Shown here piece by piece: positions 33,183-42,786 of a stretch of 64,000 nucleotides of DNA. Source of the stretch: an uncultured Lachnospiraceae bacterium (lineage in GTDB: Bacteria; Bacillota; Clostridia; Lachnospirales; Lachnospiraceae). The translations under genes were made by a program, and so were the position numbers. The first letter of the stretch is position 1. Every line of letters begins with the position of its first letter. The DNA lies in assembly GCA_900319245.1 (NCBI GenBank), contig ONNQ01000016.1, positions 590 to 64,589 on the forward strand, in the 5' to 3' direction. A model generated the notes under the pieces. That model saw only the letters and a program-made list of their open reading frames with translations, had not been told where the DNA came from and did no database searches.

Positions 33183-33298
33183 ACAGGAGCACCTCCTTAT
33201 TAGTTTCGCGTTTCTCCGTTATTTTAAGATGCTATATAATTCATATACAAAAATGTACATAAATCGATCGCAAAATAGCAGATTCGCACTCACTAATT

Positions 33299-33793
33299 TT
33301 ATACACTAAACTCATCACTGTCAAGCAATTCTACGTTCATGGCGATGCGAACAGAGGCACTTCCATACCCCTTTCGGTACAGAAATGCCTGTATCTTACT
33401 CCGTTCCTCCCACGTCGCAGTCGAAGGGTCAAAACCTCGTTTCTCTATGAGCCTGCGGATCTGGCGGATTTCCGCTACATTGCCTCGCTCTGAAGACGCC
33501 TCCTCGAGCACCTCACTGATGATCTGTGACGGTACGCCGCGGCTCTCCAGATCGGCTCTGATCCGGCGTTTGCTTCTGTTCTCCCATTGAGCCTCGACAA
33601 AGCTCTGCGCATAGCGCCTGTCGTCCAGGTAGTGTGCCTCTATAAGGCTCTCCAGCACTTCCGCGACCAGATCCTCCTCGTAGCCGGCGCCTGTGAGCTT
33701 GTCTCTTAGGCGCGCGCAGGTATAATCTCTCTGTGCCAGAAGATTGCCGCACTTTCTAAGGCACTCCTTCCGGCGCTCTTCCCGGTCTCTCAT
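33299..33793 (-). CDS. recX: RecX regulatory protein
   Basis: A 164-residue RecX-type helical repeat protein ([60 protein letters not shown]) that modulates RecA filaments. Its ATG overlaps the recA stop by four bases (ATGA), so it is co-transcribed and SOS-controlled with recA. Confidence 0.92.
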   Translation of the reverse strand: MRDREERRKECLRKCGNLLAQRDYTCARLRDKLTGAGYEEDLVAEVLESLIEAHYLDDRRYAQSFVEAQWENRSKRRIRADLESRGVPSQIISEVLEEASSERGNVAEIRQIRRLIEKRGFDPSTATWEERSKIQAFLYRKGYGSASVRIAMNVELLDSDEFSV

Positions 33794-34851
33794 TCTTCCT
33801 GTGCGCCTTCATCGGCGGCAGGCAGTTCCGGCGCCTGAAACGCGCCTTCGGGATCCAGTCCGTAATGCTCCCTGACCTTGCGGTCCACTTCCGCCAGGAT
33901 CTCCGGATGCGCCGTCAGATAGGCCTTGGAATTCTCGCGGCCCTGTCCGATCTTGTTGCCGTTGTAATTGTACCAGGCGCCGCTCTTGTTGATGATGTCG
34001 CACTTGGCGGCCAGATCCAGCACGTCTCCCACATAGGAAATGCCCTTGCCGAACATGATATCGAATTCCGCCTCCTTGAAAGGCGGTGCGATCTTGTTCT
34101 TCACAACGCGGATCCTTGTGCGGTTTCCGATCACTTCACCGCTCTGCTTCAAGGACTCGATCCTTCTTACGTCCATGCGGACAGAAGAATAGAACTTGAG
34201 CGCACGTCCGCCGGTCGTCGTCTCCGGGTTGCCGAACATAACGCCGACCTTCTCGCGCAGCTGGTTGATAAAGACAACCGCGCAGTTGGACTTACTGATC
34301 ACAGCCGTCAGTTTGCGAAGCGCCTGGGACATCAGACGGGCATGAAGACCCACATGGGAATCGCCCATATCGCCGTCGATCTCCGCCTTGGGAACCAGCG
34401 CTGCGACAGAGTCCACAACGACAATATCGATCGCGCCTGATCGCACCATGGTCTCCGCGATCTCCAGCGCCTGCTCGCCGCTGTCGGGCTGGGAAATATA
34501 CAGATTGTCGATATCCACGCCGATGTTCTTGGCATAGACGGGATCCAGCGCGTGCTCCGCATCGATAAATCCGGCGATGCCGCCCCGCTTCTGCACTTCC
34601 GCGATCATGTGCAGGGTCACGGTCGTCTTACCGGAGGACTCCGGTCCGTAGATCTCAATGATCCTTCCCTTGGGAATGCCGCCAAGACCAAGGGCAATGT
34701 CAAGGCTCAAAGAGCCTGTGGGGATGGTCTCAATATTCATCTGGACGGAAGGGTCGCCAAGTTTCATGACCGCGCCCTTGCCGTACTGTTTCTCGATCTG
34801 CAGAAGGGCTGCATCAAGCGCCTTCTTCTTCTGTTCATTATCTATACTCAT
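33790..34851 (-). CDS. recA: recombinase RecA
   Basis: A 353-residue recombinase for homologous recombination and SOS induction. It has Walker [11 protein letters not shown], Walker [21 protein letters not shown], and the L1/L2 loops with [20 protein letters not shown]. The C-terminus is acidic. The start [13 protein letters not shown] at 34851 has GGAGGA; a longer ORF upstream is not homologous and overlaps the promoter. It is preceded by a near-consensus promoter and a LexA/DinR box. Confidence 0.98.
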   Translation of the reverse strand: MSIDNEQKKKALDAALLQIEKQYGKGAVMKLGDPSVQMNIETIPTGSLSLDIALGLGGIPKGRIIEIYGPESSGKTTVTLHMIAEVQKRGGIAGFIDAEHALDPVYAKNIGVDIDNLYISQPDSGEQALEIAETMVRSGAIDIVVVDSVAALVPKAEIDGDMGDSHVGLHARLMSQALRKLTAVISKSNCAVVFINQLREKVGVMFGNPETTTGGRALKFYSSVRMDVRRIESLKQSGEVIGNRTRIRVVKNKIAPPFKEAEFDIMFGKGISYVGDVLDLAAKCDIINKSGAWYNYNGNKIGQGRENSKAYLTAHPEILAEVDRKVREHYGLDPEGAFQAPELPAADEGAQEE

Positions 34852-34870
34852 TTGCTCTCCTCCAAAATTA

Positions 34871-34884
34871 CGAACGTTTGTTCT
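34871..34884. promoter_or_regulatory. LexA/DinR (SOS) box of recA
   Basis: CGAACGTTTGTTCT contains the perfect GAAC-N4-GTTC core of the Gram-positive SOS box. It lies between the -10 and the recA start, where LexA binding would block transcription. Confidence 0.9.
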
Positions 34885-34890
34885 TGTGAT

Positions 34891-34919
34891 AGTATAACAC
34901 CCGCTTCCCCAAGGTGCAA
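34891..34919 (-). promoter_or_regulatory. recA promoter
   Basis: Minus strand: TTGCAC (34914-34919), exactly 17 bp, TATACT (34891-34896), upstream of the SOS box. Confidence 0.85.
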
Positions 34920-35038
34920 GGCATTTTAAATATAAAATCGAATGTATTTTCGATTTTTTCATGCTCTTTCCGCTATTGTAAACTGTTATTTGTGAAAGCC
35001 GCCGGAGCCCGGCGCCAGACCTACGTCAGAGTATAAAA

Positions 35039-35063
35039 GACCGGGGGCAGAATGCCTCCGGTC
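35039..35063 (-). terminator. terminator of the rhomboid-like/sigma-like operon
   Basis: Ten-bp stem GACCGGAGGC/GCCCCCGGTC (one G-U pair) with a five-base loop and TTTTATA on the minus strand, just after the tandem repeats. Confidence 0.8.
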
Positions 35064-35070
35064 CTATTAT

Positions 35071-35172
35071 CCGTTTCTATGTGCGTGCCTGTCAAGCCGT
35101 TTCTATGCGTGCGCCTGTCAAGCCGTTTCTATGCGTACGCCTGCTAAGCCGTTTCTATGCGTGCCTGTCAAG
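35071..35172 (-). repeat. 26-bp tandem repeat, four copies, in an operon 3' end
   Basis: Units begin at 35071, 35097, 35123 and 35149 (26, 26, 26 and 24 bp) with the shared phrase CCGTTTCTATG on the plus strand and minor changes between copies. The array begins immediately after the stop codon of the 138-residue gene and ends just before the terminator, so it is transcribed as 3' UTR. No spacers are present, so it is not a CRISPR. Confidence 0.9.
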
Positions 35173-35589
35173 TCAGACTGCGAATTCCCGCAGCTTGATC
35201 TTGGGAATCTGCAGCTCCGACAGTACAATCCCTCTGAACTGCTTGCTGTGGGCGCTGATCGCCATGAGATCCTCTATGGTCCACAGCTCCTCCGCAAACA
35301 CCTTCTGTTCCTTCCCGAACAGCCCTTTGCGAACCGTGGGCACGTTCACCTTTACGCGCGCGCCCAGCTGCCGGTAGGTCTGCGCCGCCGGCTGGTCCGG
35401 CGTCAGATAATACAGGTGGCTCTCCAGCGTCGTGTCCGGATCCACTTCCGTGACCAGGTACTGCCGGCAGACCGCTTTGAATTTGTAATAGGCGTCTTCG
35501 TTTTCCAGGATCTCTCTGTATGTGCACTGCACGCCAAAATATACCCTGTACAGGTCCTGCATCATATACTTGAAATCGTTGCTTGTCAT
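35173..35589 (-). CDS. conserved-looking protein of unknown function
   Basis: A 138-residue mixed alpha/beta protein (MTSNDFKYMMQDLYRVYFGV at the start, then ENEDAYYKFKAVCRQYLVTE; ending SELQIPKIKLREFAV). It belongs to no family recognised by eye. Its ATG overlaps the sigma-like gene by four bases, so it is translationally coupled to it. Its stop abuts the tandem repeats. Confidence 0.7.
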   Translation of the reverse strand: MTSNDFKYMMQDLYRVYFGVQCTYREILENEDAYYKFKAVCRQYLVTEVDPDTTLESHLYYLTPDQPAAQTYRQLGARVKVNVPTVRKGLFGKEQKVFAEELWTIEDLMAISAHSKQFRGIVLSELQIPKIKLREFAV

Positions 35590-36326
35590 CCGATATCTCC
35601 GATTGCATTGCCGGACAGGCGCACCGCCTCCTGAATATCCTCGGGATCCATGTCGTACTCCCTTGCGAGTTCTGCGACGCTCACCTTTCTTCCAAGTTCC
35701 TCCGCCAGTTCCCTGGCTCTGTCCGCCACGAGGTTCACCCGCTCCTCGACCGCTTTCTCCGCGGCCTTCTCGTCCAGGTTCACCGCGACCAGGTCCTCCA
35801 TGGCGTCCATGATCCTGCGTCCCAGGTATCCGTCCACTTCGTCCGGCTTCTCCAAAGGTGCAAGCTGCGTGACCGCTGTCAATAACCGCTCGTTGCCGGC
35901 GCCGATCAGATCTTCCATGTAGACGCCCTGTCCAGCGTACAGCCGCGCGATATCGACGACCTTGCGCAGGGAGTATTCCACAAGGCGCTTCTGTGCCTCC
36001 TTCTCTCCCGCCATCGCCGAGAGCTTGACGGCGTCAAGGATATTGTCCGAAGGCACCTCGATCGCCTCGATGAGCGCTTCGTATTCCGCCAGGTGATTCA
36101 TCTCCTCTTCGGAGAGCACTTCCTCAATCGGGAGCGCTTCGCCGATGCCGATCCCGCTGTTCTTCAGGTACTCCCTGACCTGTTCCATCTGGGCGCTGCT
36201 CAATGACAGGTCCGCAAAAGACGCCAGAAGATCCTCTTCCGAGATTGTATTTCCATTCTGCGCGGCGTTTTTCACAACTTCCTGGATCCGTTCCAGAAAG
36301 AGCGCCTGTTTCTGTTTTTCTTCCAT
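35586..36326 (-). CDS. sigma-70-like protein (region 2/3 only)
   Basis: A 246-residue protein. The middle and C-terminal parts look like sigma-70 regions 2 and 3 (VEYSLRKVVDIARLYAGQGV, then YMEDLIGAGNERLLTA; and RELAEELGRKVSVAELAREY followed by DMDPEDIQEAVRLSGN). A region 4 HTH for -35 recognition is absent, and the acidic N-terminal third (EEDLLASFADLSL) is unusual. It may be a degenerate sigma factor or a regulator derived from one. It is coupled to the following 138-residue gene. Confidence 0.72.
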   Translation of the reverse strand: MEEKQKQALFLERIQEVVKNAAQNGNTISEEDLLASFADLSLSSAQMEQVREYLKNSGIGIGEALPIEEVLSEEEMNHLAEYEALIEAIEVPSDNILDAVKLSAMAGEKEAQKRLVEYSLRKVVDIARLYAGQGVYMEDLIGAGNERLLTAVTQLAPLEKPDEVDGYLGRRIMDAMEDLVAVNLDEKAAEKAVEERVNLVADRARELAEELGRKVSVAELAREYDMDPEDIQEAVRLSGNAIGDIG

Positions 36327-36362
36327 AATAAACTGTGTCTTCCTCCAATTGTCATTCGATCA

Positions 36363-37349
36363 TCATTGTTCGCCGGGCGCCTTCATATGCGGTGCCTCGC
36401 CTTCTTTGACATGCACATGGGTGAACAGGTGGTCCTGGCAGTACTCCATGCCGCCCTCACACTTGGAGCAATAGCGGAACTCCAGATCCGGATTGTCGAG
36501 ATTGGTTCTGCCGCAGATCGCGCAGCGGTGTACAATTCGTCCGTTTGCAGAGCGGGTCCGCCTTGCCGCGCCTGCCCCCGCGTTCGCGCGCTGACCGCCG
36601 CCGGCAGCGCCTCTTCTGTTTCCGAAGGGATTCCCTCCCTTCCCCTGGAACCCTTCTAACATACGGGAAAAGCCGGTTCCGAGACTGCTTCTTCTTCGCA
36701 CCGGTCCCTTAAAGCGCCAGTACAAGAGCCCGATGTTGGCAAAGGTCGCAAGAATGGCGAACCTTGTGGCGGACGACGCGCCAATAAACTCATAGAGCAG
36801 GTACGCGACGTCCAGAAGTCCCAGCCATTTGACCTTCATCGGGATGATGAAGAACATCAAAACGACCGCGTCCGGGAAGGTCAGCGCATAGGCGAAGAAA
36901 ATGCCCATGTTGATGTAGTACGTGGAAAACGCCATGGAATAATAGCCAAAATACTGCGCCGCCCCGACGGATGAGATCATCGATCCCGCCGTCAGATAGG
37001 AGAATCCCATCCAGACAAATGACGCTGCGACCGTCAGAAGAATTCCGGTAAAGATAAACACATTGTAGCGCCAGGTGCCCCACACACGCTCCAGTGACGT
37101 TCCTATGCTATAATAAAAGAACATCATGACCGCGACAAAGAACAGATTGCTTGTGCTTGGCGGGATCAAAAGCCAGGAGAAAATCCGCCAGATCTGGCCA
37201 TGCACGATCGCATACGGGTTGAGCGTCATATAAAAAATGATCTGGGAGTTCAAATAGTACAGTGCGTACCCCGCCAGATATAAAATGATCAGTTTCAGCG
37301 AGAGGTCCCGCACTGCGTATTTGCCAAATTTTCTCTCAAACTCACTCAT
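36363..37349 (-). CDS. rhomboid-like membrane protein with C-terminal zinc ribbon
   Basis: A 328-residue protein with about six transmembrane segments in the first 200 residues, of rhomboid-like layout (HGQIWRIFSWLLIPPSTSNL resembles the first rhomboid loop). The catalytic GxSG and His are not seen, so it is probably a non-proteolytic relative. After a Gly/Arg-rich linker (about 225-270) comes a Cys-rich tail, HRCAICGRTN, RYCSKCEGGMEYCQDHL, likely binding zinc. It heads the operon with the sigma-like and 138-residue genes. Confidence 0.78.
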   Translation of the reverse strand: MSEFERKFGKYAVRDLSLKLIILYLAGYALYYLNSQIIFYMTLNPYAIVHGQIWRIFSWLLIPPSTSNLFFVAVMMFFYYSIGTSLERVWGTWRYNVFIFTGILLTVAASFVWMGFSYLTAGSMISSVGAAQYFGYYSMAFSTYYINMGIFFAYALTFPDAVVLMFFIIPMKVKWLGLLDVAYLLYEFIGASSATRFAILATFANIGLLYWRFKGPVRRRSSLGTGFSRMLEGFQGKGGNPFGNRRGAAGGGQRANAGAGAARRTRSANGRIVHRCAICGRTNLDNPDLEFRYCSKCEGGMEYCQDHLFTHVHVKEGEAPHMKAPGEQ

Positions 37350-37533
37350 ATTCTATCCACCTTGCGTAAGAACTTTTGAAAGCATTTTATCATCGCTCTT
37401 TTGCTCTGTAAACTGACATCTATTTGATTTTGCGCAATTAAATACCGTTGCATTTTTGAATTAGCTGACTTATACTGTTTTTTACATGTAAAGAGTTGAG
37501 TATTTTCTTTATTTTTATAGTAGGAGATTTTTT

Positions 37534-40500
37534 GTGATTGCTAAGGATTACACTTTAGGAATTGATATCGGATCCACGACTGTAAAGATTGCGATCCTTG
37601 ATCCGGATCACCAGCTGCTGTTTGCAGACTACAGGCGCCATCACGCCGATATCCGCGGAACATTATACGAACTGCTCTCTGAAGCCATGGAGCAGCTTGG
37701 CGACCACACCATTCATCCCGTCATCACCGGATCCGGCGGACTGACCCTGGCCAACTACCTGAAGGTTCCCTTCGTCCAGGAAGTCGTCTCCGTCTCCACG
37801 GCGCTGGAAGAGATTGCCCCCAAGACGGACGTCGCGATCGAACTGGGCGGTGAGGATGCCAAGATCATCTATTTTGAAAACGGAAATGTCGAGCAGCGAA
37901 TGAACGGCATCTGTGCCGGCGGTACAGGGTCCTTTATCGACCAGATGGCTTCCCTTCTGCAGACCGATGCGGCAGGACTGAACGAATATGCCAGGGATTA
38001 CACGTCCCTTTATACCATTGCGGCCCGGTGCGGCGTTTTTGCCAAATCCGACATCCAGCCGCTCATCAATGAAGGCGCCACCAAGGAAGACCTTGCCGCG
38101 TCTATCTTCCAGGCCGTCGTCAATCAGACCATCAGCGGCCTTGCCTGCGGCAAGCCCATCCGCGGCCACGTCGCGTTTCTGGGTGGCCCCTTACATTTCC
38201 TCACAGAGCTCAAGGAGGCCTTCATCCGCACGCTGCGGCTCGATGAGGAGCACACGATCGAAGTGGAGAACTCCCACCTCTTTGCCGCCATGGGAAGCGC
38301 CATGAACGCCAAGGAGGACAATTTCCTTCTGCTCTCCGAAATGAAAGAGCGCCTGTCCGGCGAGATCCACATGGAATTCGAGATCGGACGCATGGATCCT
38401 CTCTTTGAGAGCCAGGAGGAATACGACGCGTTTACAGAGCGCCACAGTAAGGCCTGTGTCGTCAAGGGCAATCTGTCTGACTATCACGGCAATTGCTATC
38501 TGGGCATCGACGCCGGCTCGACAACGACCAAGCTTGCGCTGGTCGGTGAAGACGGCTCTCTTCTGTATTCTTTCTATAGTAATAACGAGGGAAGTCCTAT
38601 TAAGACGTCCATTCGCTCCATCAAAGAGATCAAGAAGCTCCTTCCCAAGGACGCGCGCATCGCGCGCAGCTGCTCCACAGGTTACGGCGAAGCCCTGCTC
38701 AAGGCGGCCTTCCTTTTAGATGAGGGCGAAGTCGAGACCATCGCCCACTACTATGCGGCAGCCTTCTTTAACCCCGACGTGGACTGCATTCTCGACATCG
38801 GCGGACAGGACATGAAGTGCATCCGCATCAAGAACCACGCTGTGGACAACGTGCTTCTCAACGAGGCCTGTTCCTCCGGCTGCGGCTCCTTCATCGAGAC
38901 CTTTGCCAAATCGCTGGACTATAGCGTGCAGGATTTTGCCAAGGCGGCGCTGTTTGCCAAGCATCCCATTGATCTGGGCACCCGCTGCACGGTCTTTATG
39001 AATTCCCGCGTCAAGCAGGCCCAGAAGGAAGGTGCGGAAGTCTCCGACATCTCGGCGGGTCTTGCCTATTCCGTCGTCAAGAACGCGCTGTTCAAGGTCA
39101 TCAAGGTCTCCGACGCTTCCCAGCTCGGCCGCAATATCGTCGTGCAGGGCGGCACTTTCTACAATGACGCGGTCCTTCGAAGCCTTGAGGTGATTTCCGA
39201 CGGGCAGGTCATCCGCCCCGATATCGCCGGCATTATGGGTGCCTTCGGCGCGGCCCTGATCGCAAGAGAACGCTATGACGGAGAGACGCCTTCCACCATG
39301 CTCTCTTTTGACGAAATCGAGAATCTCACTTTTGAGACCTCGATCCGCAACTGCGGAAAGTGCAACAACAACTGCCGCCTGACTGTCAACCACTTCAGCG
39401 GCGGACGTGAATATATCTCCGGCAACCGCTGCGAGCGCGGCCTTGGCCAGGAGATCAAGAAGAACAATATTCCCAACCTCTACAAGTACAAACTGCGGAG
39501 GATCTTCGCCTACAAACCTCTCTCCAAGGAGGAGGCCTTCCGTGGAACTGTTGGAATTCCGCGCGTGCTCAACATCTATGAGAACTTCCCCTTCTGGGCG
39601 ACCTTCTTCAGAAAGCTGGGCTATCGCGTCGTAATTTCCCCGCTCTCCACGCACAAGGTATATGAAATGGGCATCGAGTCGATTCCCAGTGAATCGGCCT
39701 GCTACCCTGCCAAAATCGCGCACGGTCATATTATGTGGCTGATCCAGAAGGGCGTGGATTTCATCTTCTATCCCTCTCTCTTCTATGAGCGCGCGGAATT
39801 TGACAAGGCGGACAACCACTACAACTGCCCGATCGTCACCTCCTATCCGGAGAATATCCGCAACAACGTGGAGGAGATCGGACGCGGCGAAGTGGATTTC
39901 CGCAATCCCTTCATGGCCTTTACCAACATCGGAACCGTGAGTGCGGCACTGAAAAAGGAATTCTCCAATATTCCCGAAAAGGAAGTCGAGGAAGCCGCGT
40001 ATGAGGCATGGACGGAGCTCATGAACTGCCGCCGCGATATCCAGAAAAAGGGTGAAGAGGTGTTGAAGTTCATGGAGGAGAACCATGTCAAGGGCATCGT
40101 CCTGGCCGGACGTCCCTACCATGTGGACCCCGAGATCAACCACGGTATCCCGGAGATGATCAACTCCTATGGAATTGCTGTCCTCTCTGAGGACTCCATC
40201 TCCCATCTGCAGGATCCGGAGCGCCCCATCGTCGTTCTGGACCAGTGGATGTACCACTCCAGACTATATGCGGCCGCCAGCTATGTGCGGACCAGAGATG
40301 ATCTGGATCTGATCCAGCTCAATTCCTTTGGCTGCGGCATTGACGCGGTCACGACCGACCAGGTAGACGACATCTTGTCAGGCTCTGACAAGATCTATAC
40401 CTGCCTCAAGATCGATGAGGTCAACAACCTGGGCAGCGCCCGCATCCGCGTGCGTTCCCTGATCGCAGCCATCCGTATCCGCGACACCAAGAAAACCAAG

Positions 40501-41880
40501 CGCAAATACCACGATACGACCATCAAAAAGGTTCCGTTCACCGAGGAGATGCGCAAGAACTATACGATCCTGTGCCCGCAGATGTCGCCGATCCACTTTG
40601 ACCTGCTTGAGCCTGCGATGCGCTCCTGCGGCTACAATCTGGTGGTTCTGCCCAACGATAACCGCAGAGCTGTCGATTTTGGCCTCAAGTACGTCAACAA
40701 CGACGCCTGCTATCCGTCCCTCTTTGTAGTCGGACAGATCATGGAGGCGCTCAATTCGGGCAAATATGACCTGAACAGAACGGCTGTCATCATGTCGCAG
40801 ACAGGCGGCGGCTGCCGTGCCTCCAACTACGTAGGCTTCATCCGCCGTGCACTTCGCAAAGCGGGTATGGAGCAGATCCCGGTCATCAGTGCCAACCTGT
40901 CCGGTCTCGAGGAGAACCCCGGCTTTAAGCTGGACCTCAAGATGCTAAGCCGCGCCGCATGTGCCATCGTGTTCGGCGACGTCATGATGCGCTGCGTCTA
41001 CCGCATGCGCCCCTACGAGCTCCGCGAAGGCAGCGTCGAGGCCTGCCACCAGAAATGGCTGCGCAAGTGCTCCGAATTTCTGACAACAACGTCCGGCATC
41101 AACCTGCCCAAAGTGCACAAGATCGCCTTCGATATGATCAAGGACTTCGATTCGATCCCGATCCGCGAGGAGAGAAAGCCCCGTGTCGGCATCGTCGGCG
41201 AGATCCTGGTCAAGTATGCGCCTGCCGCCAATAACCACCTCGTGGATCTTTTGGAGCAGGAAGGCGCAGAAGCCAATGTGCCGGACCTGATGGGCTTTAT
41301 GCTGTACTGCTTCTACAACCAGGTCTACAAGGCAGAAAACCTTGGCACCAGCAAACGGACCGCCATGTTATGCAACATGGGTATCCGGGCCATAGAGGCC
41401 TTCCTCGGCCCCATCAACAGGGCTTACAAGAAGAGCCGCCATTTCGATCCGCCGGCAAGCATCTACCAGCTGGTCAAGTACGCGGAACCGATCGTCAGCA
41501 TCGGCAACGAGACCGGCGAGGGTTGGTTCCTAACCGGTGAAATGATCGAACTGATCCACAGCGGTGTAGAGAACATTGTATGTATTCAGCCCTTTGGCTG
41601 TCTTCCCAACCACGTTGTAGGAAAGGGTGTCATCAAACACATCCGCAGCCTTTACCCTATGGCCAACATCGCTGCGATCGACTACGATCCCGGCGCCAGT
41701 GAAGTCAACCAGCTCAACCGCATCAAGCTCATGCTGGCCACAGCCGGCAAAAACGCGGCCAAAAAGGAAGAAGGGCAGACGAACGGAGCCGGGACGCAAG
41801 CCAGCGGAAACGGCAAAGGAAAGCGTTTCTCCTTCCGAAAGAGAGCCGGAAAAGGCAGAGGCCTGGCCCTATTCAAATAA
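37534..41880 (+). CDS. 2-hydroxyacyl-CoA dehydratase activase fusion (BadF/BcrA/HgdC-like with DUF2229 and HgdB-like region)
   Basis: A 1448-residue protein of the clostridial giant-activase family. Two ASKHA ATPase domains stand in tandem: LGIDIGSTTVKIAILDP (8-24) with MNGICAGGTGSFIDQMA, and YLGIDAGSTTTKLALVGEDG (about 326-345) with EACSSGCGSFIETFAKS. The Cys of each GxCxxGxGSF-type segment would hold a bridging 4Fe-4S cluster. A Cys motif CGKCNNNCRLTVNHFSGGRE follows, then a DUF2229 domain and a C-terminal dehydratase-subunit-like region. It starts at GTG behind TAGGAG. No hgdA/hgdB-type genes lie beside it, so its substrate is unknown. Length and order are normal for the family. Confidence 0.95.
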   Translation: MIAKDYTLGIDIGSTTVKIAILDPDHQLLFADYRRHHADIRGTLYELLSEAMEQLGDHTIHPVITGSGGLTLANYLKVPFVQEVVSVSTALEEIAPKTDVAIELGGEDAKIIYFENGNVEQRMNGICAGGTGSFIDQMASLLQTDAAGLNEYARDYTSLYTIAARCGVFAKSDIQPLINEGATKEDLAASIFQAVVNQTISGLACGKPIRGHVAFLGGPLHFLTELKEAFIRTLRLDEEHTIEVENSHLFAAMGSAMNAKEDNFLLLSEMKERLSGEIHMEFEIGRMDPLFESQEEYDAFTERHSKACVVKGNLSDYHGNCYLGIDAGSTTTKLALVGEDGSLLYSFYSNNEGSPIKTSIRSIKEIKKLLPKDARIARSCSTGYGEALLKAAFLLDEGEVETIAHYYAAAFFNPDVDCILDIGGQDMKCIRIKNHAVDNVLLNEACSSGCGSFIETFAKSLDYSVQDFAKAALFAKHPIDLGTRCTVFMNSRVKQAQKEGAEVSDISAGLAYSVVKNALFKVIKVSDASQLGRNIVVQGGTFYNDAVLRSLEVISDGQVIRPDIAGIMGAFGAALIARERYDGETPSTMLSFDEIENLTFETSIRNCGKCNNNCRLTVNHFSGGREYISGNRCERGLGQEIKKNNIPNLYKYKLRRIFAYKPLSKEEAFRGTVGIPRVLNIYENFPFWATFFRKLGYRVVISPLSTHKVYEMGIESIPSESACYPAKIAHGHIMWLIQKGVDFIFYPSLFYERAEFDKADNHYNCPIVTSYPENIRNNVEEIGRGEVDFRNPFMAFTNIGTVSAALKKEFSNIPEKEVEEAAYEAWTELMNCRRDIQKKGEEVLKFMEENHVKGIVLAGRPYHVDPEINHGIPEMINSYGIAVLSEDSISHLQDPERPIVVLDQWMYHSRLYAAASYVRTRDDLDLIQLNSFGCGIDAVTTDQVDDILSGSDKIYTCLKIDEVNNLGSARIRVRSLIAAIRIRDTKKTKRKYHDTTIKKVPFTEEMRKNYTILCPQMSPIHFDLLEPAMRSCGYNLVVLPNDNRRAVDFGLKYVNNDACYPSLFVVGQIMEALNSGKYDLNRTAVIMSQTGGGCRASNYVGFIRRALRKAGMEQIPVISANLSGLEENPGFKLDLKMLSRAACAIVFGDVMMRCVYRMRPYELREGSVEACHQKWLRKCSEFLTTTSGINLPKVHKIAFDMIKDFDSIPIREERKPRVGIVGEILVKYAPAANNHLVDLLEQEGAEANVPDLMGFMLYCFYNQVYKAENLGTSKRTAMLCNMGIRAIEAFLGPINRAYKKSRHFDPPASIYQLVKYAEPIVSIGNETGEGWFLTGEMIELIHSGVENIVCIQPFGCLPNHVVGKGVIKHIRSLYPMANIAAIDYDPGASEVNQLNRIKLMLATAGKNAAKKEEGQTNGAGTQASGNGKGKRFSFRKRAGKGRGLALFK

Positions 41881-41900
41881 TGTTTACTTAACGCAATATC

Positions 41901-41927
41901 AAAGCCCCGGAGTTTCTCCGGGGCTTT
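41901..41927 (+). terminator. terminator of the activase gene
   Basis: Perfect 12-bp stem AAAGCCCCGGAG/CTCCGGGGCTTT with a three-base loop and TTTCTTT at its end. Confidence 0.88.
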
Positions 41928-42742
41928 CTTTATATATGGTGATTCATGTAAAGCTACTCATGAATACGATTCATACAAAGCAACCATTCGTCAATCAAAT
42001 GGCGATCTTACGGCAATAAGAAAGGGTACTGATCTTCTTTACGACCGGTACCCTTTCTTAATGTGCTTTGTCCAATGGCTTGCTCCTCCTTTGCACTTTC
42101 TTTATGATCCTTTCTTCGTTCCACCCTTTCTCTTTTTGTACTGATTGTACTGCGATGTTCATGGCTGATTTCCTGCATCATCGAGTGTCGACCCTCATGT
42201 AGATGCTTTCTTGTTTTCTTCATCCATTCTCTTGAAAAATGATTCCTATTAGAACTTACCCTGAATCTCTCTTCTGATCTACTATTTGATTGGTGCGATG
42301 ATCTGAAATATAAGATTAGATCTATATATTTCTCATCCTGTACCTTTCCGGTTTCCGATCAGGTTTAAAGTTTGGGTTTTCATCTTCCTGGAATAATTGA
42401 TTCGCTTTCCATTTTCATGATTCCGGTTGACATCGGATCCATTACTGTGGCTGCTATCAAAAGAATTTCTTAAGAATAAAGAAATATCTGCTCTGATGAA
42501 ATTGCACCGCGCTCTTCGTGTACTTGAATTCGGATATTTGTGAGCTTACCGAGTTACCAAATATAGGCTCTCCAGTGGAATTTACCAGTGGAGTGGTTCG
42601 TCCTTCCTTTCTTCCTCCTCGGCGAAGGAGTTTTTCTTTGTGAGTTTATTGTACTAATTTAAGTACAATTTGTCAACAACTCATTTTATTCTTTTATAAT
42701 TATCTGATTTTTCTGACGATTAGCACTATTTTGACACAAAAA
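41928..42742. other. 800-bp gene-poor region
   Basis: No ORF here has a good ribosome binding site. Structure seen: a perfect 13-bp inverted repeat TAAGAAAGGGTAC/GTACCCTTTCTTA (42017-42060) without a T-tract; a short CTCCT/AGGAG hairpin with TTTTTCTTT (42615-42639) that could end a rightward transcript; and a 41-codon open stretch without a start (42421-42543). The composition is AT-rich compared with its neighbours. Confidence 0.45.
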
Positions 42743-42766
42743 GGGCCGCCGTTGTCACGGCAGCCC
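42743..42766 (-). terminator. terminator of glyA
   Basis: Minus-strand stem GGGCTGCCGT/ACGGCGGCCC (one G-U pair), loop GACA, then TTTTTGTG. Confidence 0.85.
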
Positions 42767-42786
42767 CTGCAATCATATGGTCCTCT

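Noticed and set aside
35071-35172. CRISPR-like array
   Set aside because: The units are contiguous with no spacers and no cas genes are near.
36363-37349. Active rhomboid protease
   Set aside because: The GxSG serine motif and catalytic His were not found in the transmembrane region, so only a rhomboid-like fold is claimed.
38716-40257. 513-codon open frame on the minus strand
   Set aside because: Antisense to the activase, whose motifs are unmistakable.
42008-42223. 71-codon minus-strand ORF with Lys/Arg/Glu-rich translation
   Set aside because: Weak ribosome binding site, no recognisable fold, and its end lies inside the 13-bp inverted repeat. Treated as non-coding.
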